A stretch of DNA of 8,169 nucleotides from CAYGTK01 sp964352775. Lineage in GTDB: Bacteria > Bacteroidota > Bacteroidia > Chitinophagales > CAIOSU01. Below the pieces are notes generated by a model. That model was not told the origin of the DNA. It worked only from the letters and a program-made list of their open reading frames with translations, and searched no databases. Shown piece by piece: positions 4,612-8,169 of the stretch. The number at the start of each line of letters is the position of its first letter. Position 1 is the stretch's first letter. The position numbers and the translations under genes were made by a program. The DNA is taken from contig CAYGTK010000187.1 of assembly GCA_964352775.1 (NCBI GenBank), forward strand, positions 1 to 8,169, in the 5' to 3' direction.

Positions 4612-6315
4612 ATCGCCAATAAACTACCAAAGAAGAATAAGGAATATCCTCCTGTAGTAGAGGATATTGAGCAGTGGCCCATATACAAGCTAAGTGCTAA
4701 TCGCTTTGAATTCATTCAAGAAGTATTTGAAGCTACGCGCGAGCGTTTCTTAAGTAAGTACACTGATAATGAACAGGAACTACACGATGACTTAGCGCGA
4801 ACTATTCATCAAGAGCGTGTACGCTTAGCAGATAAGCCTTGGAAGGCCGACCCGCCTGATGAAAAGGAGTATTGGGCGCAGCTTAAAAAGCAACTAGCCA
4901 ACTTAGCTAAGGTTAAAGACGATGCTGCATCGCACCAGCAGGCCTTAGACTTGATGAGCAGTATACTGTCTCGCTATGCAAATGAGATACCCGGAAACTT
5001 CGACCCGTCCGTTTATGAATTTGCTAAGCGTATCATTCCATTTGGTTTCTCGCGATTACTAAAAACCAGTGTAGGTCTTCGCTTTCAGAATAAAATATCT
5101 GAAAACTTCAGTATTTCTGACAGAATAAAGTTCGTAGGCGATGTTGACACCATACGCGACCTAGCCAAAGAACATACTATTGTTATGGTACCTACCCATA
5201 GTAGTAATCTCGATTCAATGGTTATCGGCTGGGCCATTAAAGAAATGGGGCTACCTGCCTTTATATATGGTGCTGGGCTAAACCTATTTGGTGTAAAACT
5301 ACTAGCCTACTTAATGAACCGCCTAGGCGCATATAAAGTAGACCGAAGAAAGAAGAACGACCTCTACTTAGAGACCTTAAAAACATACAGCACACTAGCC
5401 CTTCACAAAGGTACACACAGTTTATTCTTCCCAGGAGGAACAAGGTCAAGAAGCGGTGAGGTAGAGACCAAGCTGAAGTTAGGATTGCTAGGTACAGCTA
5501 TAGATGCGCAATACCTTAACTATGCTAACGCCAAGGAAGGAGAGCCTGTAAAGAAAATAGTAGTAGTGCCCGTAGTGATGAACTATCACTTCATATTAGA
5601 AGCCCCTGGCTTAATAGACGAACACTTAAAGTACAGCGGCGAAGGCTTGTACATGGCCGAGAATGATGACTACTCTACTTCCATACGTATAGCCCGCTTT
5701 CTAATGAAATTCTTGAGCAGGTCGTCGAAAATATACTTGTCGTTCGCTCCACCTATGGACTTGTTCGGTAATCATATGACGCGTGATGGTACGAGTTACG
5801 ACCAATCAGGAAGACCTGTAGATGTTTCTCGTTACTTCTATTCTAACGGAGCATTAAAAAGAGATAAGCAACGCGATGGTGAATACATAAAACGTATGGG
5901 CGATAGGATCACCGAAAAGTATCTTGATCACAACATCATACTATCTAGTTACTTAATAGCTTTTATTGCCTTCCAGATAATTAAGAAGCGATTTAAACGC
6001 TTAGATATATATGCACTACTTCGTGTACCAGCAGAAGATCGCGAAATAGATAAAGAAGAATTTAGAGAGGCTGCAGGTAAAGTACGTGATGCATTATTGG
6101 AAATGCGTTCATCTGCCAAAATAAAATTGGCCAAACACATGCGCCGAAAAGACTTAGATTCAGTTCTAGAACACGGCTTTAAGAACTTAGGGCTATATCA
6201 TGATGCAAAACCACTTACCCATAACAAGGCTGGCAATGTGATAAGCCCAAGTATGAAATTGCTCTATTTTTACAATAACCGATTAGAAGGCTACGGGCTT
6301 GACAAACTCATCTGA
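4612..6315 (+). CDS. Glycerol-3-phosphate-type acyltransferase (PlsB/GPAT-like), start codon unclear
   Basis: Membrane-associated acyltransferase, most likely transferring an acyl chain to sn-glycerol 3-phosphate. Counting from the TTG at 4951, it has motif I HSSNLD (HX4D, His83/Asp88; codon at 5197), motif II GAYKVDRR (about 126-133), motif III FFPGGTRSRSG (159-169) and motif IV VVVPVVMNYH. The GGxRSRxG form of motif III points to G3P rather than lyso-PA acyltransferases. The first ordinary start codons are TTG 4951 and ATG 4954 (453-454 aa), yet the same frame is open from after TAA 4600-4602 and the extra 110 or so codons look coding: PKKNKEYPPVVEDIEQWP, then RLADKPWKADPPDEKEYW. Relatives, as I recall them, carry this N-terminal region. 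No ATG, GTG or TTG occurs in frame there; ATC at 4612 is the best-placed candidate, used here provisionally. It overlaps gpsA by 17 nt. Confidence 0.82.
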   Translation: MANKLPKKNKEYPPVVEDIEQWPIYKLSANRFEFIQEVFEATRERFLSKYTDNEQELHDDLARTIHQERVRLADKPWKADPPDEKEYWAQLKKQLANLAKVKDDAASHQQALDLMSSILSRYANEIPGNFDPSVYEFAKRIIPFGFSRLLKTSVGLRFQNKISENFSISDRIKFVGDVDTIRDLAKEHTIVMVPTHSSNLDSMVIGWAIKEMGLPAFIYGAGLNLFGVKLLAYLMNRLGAYKVDRRKKNDLYLETLKTYSTLALHKGTHSLFFPGGTRSRSGEVETKLKLGLLGTAIDAQYLNYANAKEGEPVKKIVVVPVVMNYHFILEAPGLIDEHLKYSGEGLYMAENDDYSTSIRIARFLMKFLSRSSKIYLSFAPPMDLFGNHMTRDGTSYDQSGRPVDVSRYFYSNGALKRDKQRDGEYIKRMGDRITEKYLDHNIILSSYLIAFIAFQIIKKRFKRLDIYALLRVPAEDREIDKEEFREAAGKVRDALLEMRSSAKIKLAKHMRRKDLDSVLEHGFKNLGLYHDAKPLTHNKAGNVISPSMKLLYFYNNRLEGYGLDKLI

Positions 6316-7351
6316 CATACCATTGGTAGGCGTAATTGGCGGCGGTAGTTTTGGCACCGCAGTTGCCAATCTATTGGCAGAAAACAATAGAGTGCTGCTG
6401 TATGCCCGTAGGCAAGAAGTGGTAGACAACTTCAACGTAAAGCGACTTAACATGCGCCAAAAGGTGCATGAAAACATTACGGCCATTAGCAACCTTCAAG
6501 AAATAGCTGAACGCTGTACCTTGATATTTCCCATGATACCTTCGGCCAACTTCGCTTCTATGCTGGAGGATATTGCGCCCTCTCTTCGTCCAGACCATAT
6601 CTTGATACATGGTACTAAAGGGTTCAATATCAAACTGGGGCCTGGAGAAGATCTTTTAAAAGCCAAACAATTAAGAAGGGAACAAGTACAAACCATTAGC
6701 GAATTAATAGCCGATAGAACGGTAGTTGTTCGTATAGGTTGTGTTTCTGGCCCTAACCTAGCTGCTGAATTGGCAGCTCATAAACCTGCAGGAACTGTTA
6801 TCGCCAGTAAGTTCGATGAGGTTATAAAAACGGGTATTGTAGCTCTGAAAAGTCCTCGCCTACAGGTGTTCGGTAGTCATGACCTTATTGGTGTTGAGCT
6901 ATCTGGTGTATTAAAGAATGTTATTGCAATAGCATCTGGTGCGCTCTCGGGTATGGACCTTGGTGAGAACGCTAGGGCATTGTTGATCTCTAAAGGACTA
7001 GCAGAGCTAATACGAATAGGAACTACCCTTGGTGGCGATCTTCAAGCATTTTTAGGCTTAGCAGGTATTGGCGACATTATAGCATCAGCATCTAGCAGTA
7101 GCAGTAGGAATTATACGGTGGGTTATCGCCTATCACAAGGTGAATCACTTCAACAGATATTAGATACATCGGAAGAGGTGGCAGAGGGTATCAATACCGT
7201 ACGTACAGCAAAATTATTGGCCGACCACTATCGTGTTCGCGTTCCTATCATTCAAATGTTATACCGCGCCTTGTTCCAAGATATGCCTACTCGCGAGGGT
7301 TTAGAGTACTTAATGCGCTATCCTTTTGAGCAAGATGTCGACTTTTTATAG
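6299..7351 (+). CDS. gpsA: NAD(P)-dependent glycerol-3-phosphate dehydrogenase
   Basis: Cytosolic enzyme reducing dihydroxyacetone phosphate to sn-glycerol 3-phosphate, the backbone precursor of phospholipids. The N-terminal Rossmann fold shows GVIGGGSFGTAVA (residues 11-23), then HGTKGFN (104-110) and GPNLAAE (151-157). The C-terminal catalytic domain has SGVLKNVIAIASG (202-214, with catalytic Lys206), GLAGIGDI (253-260), SRN (269-271) and the closing VAEGINTVR (294-302). Length (350 aa) is near the family norm, and all key residues are present. The start is TTG at 6299: a stop at 6284-6286 limits upstream extension, and the only other option before the dinucleotide-binding loop is TTG at 6323, which would leave almost no residues before the first strand. 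The start lies inside the end of the acyltransferase gene, implying translational coupling with the enzyme that would use its product. Confidence 0.95.
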   Translation: MTNSSDIPLVGVIGGGSFGTAVANLLAENNRVLLYARRQEVVDNFNVKRLNMRQKVHENITAISNLQEIAERCTLIFPMIPSANFASMLEDIAPSLRPDHILIHGTKGFNIKLGPGEDLLKAKQLRREQVQTISELIADRTVVVRIGCVSGPNLAAELAAHKPAGTVIASKFDEVIKTGIVALKSPRLQVFGSHDLIGVELSGVLKNVIAIASGALSGMDLGENARALLISKGLAELIRIGTTLGGDLQAFLGLAGIGDIIASASSSSSRNYTVGYRLSQGESLQQILDTSEEVAEGINTVRTAKLLADHYRVRVPIIQMLYRALFQDMPTREGLEYLMRYPFEQDVDFL

Positions 7352-7450
7352 CCTTCTGTCGTAATAGCTGAACTATTCACGCCATTTCGTTTTTGTATTT
7401 AGGCACAATGTTTGCACCTATTACTATATTAGTCCGATAAAGAATTTTCA

Positions 7451-8169
7451 ATGATCAAGAAGTCAGCTATACTATTATCACTTGTACTTGTGGCGGGTTT
7501 AACCGTTTTCTTCAAACCAGCAACCGACGCTACAGAGCGAGAGACCATTTTACTTGACCTTATCATGCAAGGGCTTGATAAAAGCCATTTCCAAAAACTG
7601 GAGATAGATGATGAATTCTCGAAGGATGCTTACAAGCAGTATTTACAACGTTCTGATTATTACAAGCGTTTTTTAACCACATCTGATGTAGAACAGCTAA
7701 AGGTGTATTACACCAGAATTGATAATGAAGTACGATCGAAGACATTCAACATGTTCGACCTTTCATTAAAACTATTAGAAGGAAGAATTGACGATGCCCA
7801 AGCCTATTATAGAGATATACTAAAGAAGCCTTTTGACCTTGATAAAAAGGAATACTTTGAGACCGACGCTGACAAAATAGAGTGGGCTAAGAATGAAAAG
7901 GAACTGAAAGAGCGCTGGAGACAATACCTAAAGTATCAGGTACTTTTAAAATTAACGGCTAAACTTGATGAACAAGAAAAGGCCAAAGAGAATGATGATG
8001 AAGAGGTAGAAATAAAAACCATTAAAGAGCTAGAAGCTGATGCCCGTGCCAAGGTGCTGAAAAGCCACGATGAATGGTTTGAGCGAATGAACAAAGTAGA
8101 ACGCAGCGATAGATTGACTACTTACATTAATTCATTAGTAGGTTTATACGACCCGCATACGTCTTATTT
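7451..8169 (+). CDS. prc: C-terminal processing protease Prc/Tsp (S41), N-terminal part, cut by window edge
   Basis: Periplasmic serine protease that recognises C-terminal tails of proteins, including envelope and peptidoglycan-hydrolase regulators in other bacteria. Only the first 239 codons are in the window and the frame is open to the edge. It begins MIKKSAILLSLVLVAGLTVF, a signal peptide or membrane anchor. It continues with the helical N-terminal domain of Tsp-type proteases: LLDLIMQGLDKSHF, then LKVYYTRIDNEV, and a long charged helix region (about 150-215, KELKERWRQYLKYQVLLKL). The last readable residues, SLVGLYDPHTSYF, are the hallmark that immediately precedes the PDZ domain. PDZ and Ser-Lys catalytic domains lie outside, so activity cannot be judged. 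The ATG at 7451 is the natural start for the hydrophobic leader. A 99-nt gap separates it from gpsA; no clean terminator is seen, only a weak AATAG/CTATT hairpin (7363-7377). Confidence 0.88.
   Translation, partial: MIKKSAILLSLVLVAGLTVFFKPATDATERETILLDLIMQGLDKSHFQKLEIDDEFSKDAYKQYLQRSDYYKRFLTTSDVEQLKVYYTRIDNEVRSKTFNMFDLSLKLLEGRIDDAQAYYRDILKKPFDLDKKEYFETDADKIEWAKNEKELKERWRQYLKYQVLLKLTAKLDEQEKAKENDDEEVEIKTIKELEADARAKVLKSHDEWFERMNKVERSDRLTTYINSLVGLYDPHTSY

Noticed and set aside
7363..7377. Intrinsic terminator after gpsA
   Set aside because: The AATAG/CTATT stem is short and AU-only apart from one pair, and no U-tract follows directly.
7391..7414. Promoter TTTG...AATGTTTG upstream of prc
   Set aside because: The spacing between the boxes is only 11 nt, too short for the Bacteroidota -33/-7 arrangement, and the -7 box deviates at its first base.

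Overview
The window looks like chromosomal DNA of a Bacteroidota bacterium, probably from the Chitinophagaceae/Sphingobacteriia side. The basis is the Bacteroidota-style ParE N-terminus (DNSIDEHMMG), a short primary-type sigma factor without region 1.1, a near absence of Shine-Dalgarno sequences, one match to the Bacteroidota -7 box TAnnTTTG, and palindromic intergenic repeats of kinds I associate with this phylum. No database search was possible; all family calls come from motifs.

Layout. (1) 23-607, minus: N-terminal ATPase part of topoisomerase IV subunit B (parE), whose frame stops at 23-25, just after the GHKL fold, inside what should be a much longer protein. (2) 608-1221: no gene; a cluster of palindromic, REP-like repeats of at least two related families. 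(3) 1222-1614, minus: an AT-rich orphan gene of unknown function between repeats. (4) 1615-2170: no confident gene. It holds a second repeat/structured element (about 1701-1790) and a region of about 220 nt closed by a long-range helix (1875-2096) that looks like a structured RNA or a leader of the next gene. (5) 2171-3040, plus: RpoD/SigA-type sigma factor. (6) 3096-3728, minus: stand-alone Lon N-terminal-domain protein, convergent with the sigma gene. (7) 3839-8169, plus: four genes in a row. They are a secreted, Lys/Glu-rich SPOR-like protein, a glycerol-3-phosphate-type acyltransferase, GpsA, and the start of a Prc/Tsp C-terminal processing protease that runs off the right edge.

How the genes fit together. 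The acyltransferase and gpsA overlap by 17 nt and form a plausible functional pair: GpsA makes sn-glycerol 3-phosphate, and the acyltransferase carries the motif signature of enzymes that acylate it in the first step of phospholipid synthesis. The SPOR-like protein and Prc protease are envelope proteins, so 3839-8169 reads as a cell-envelope gene run. The left half is a replication/transcription gene neighbourhood interrupted by repeat-rich intergenic DNA.

Points most worth a second look: the candidate structured RNA upstream of the sigma gene, the composite palindromic repeats, the premature end of parE, and the acyltransferase reading frame, which has coding character for about 110 codons upstream of its first ATG/GTG/TTG but no ordinary start codon there.
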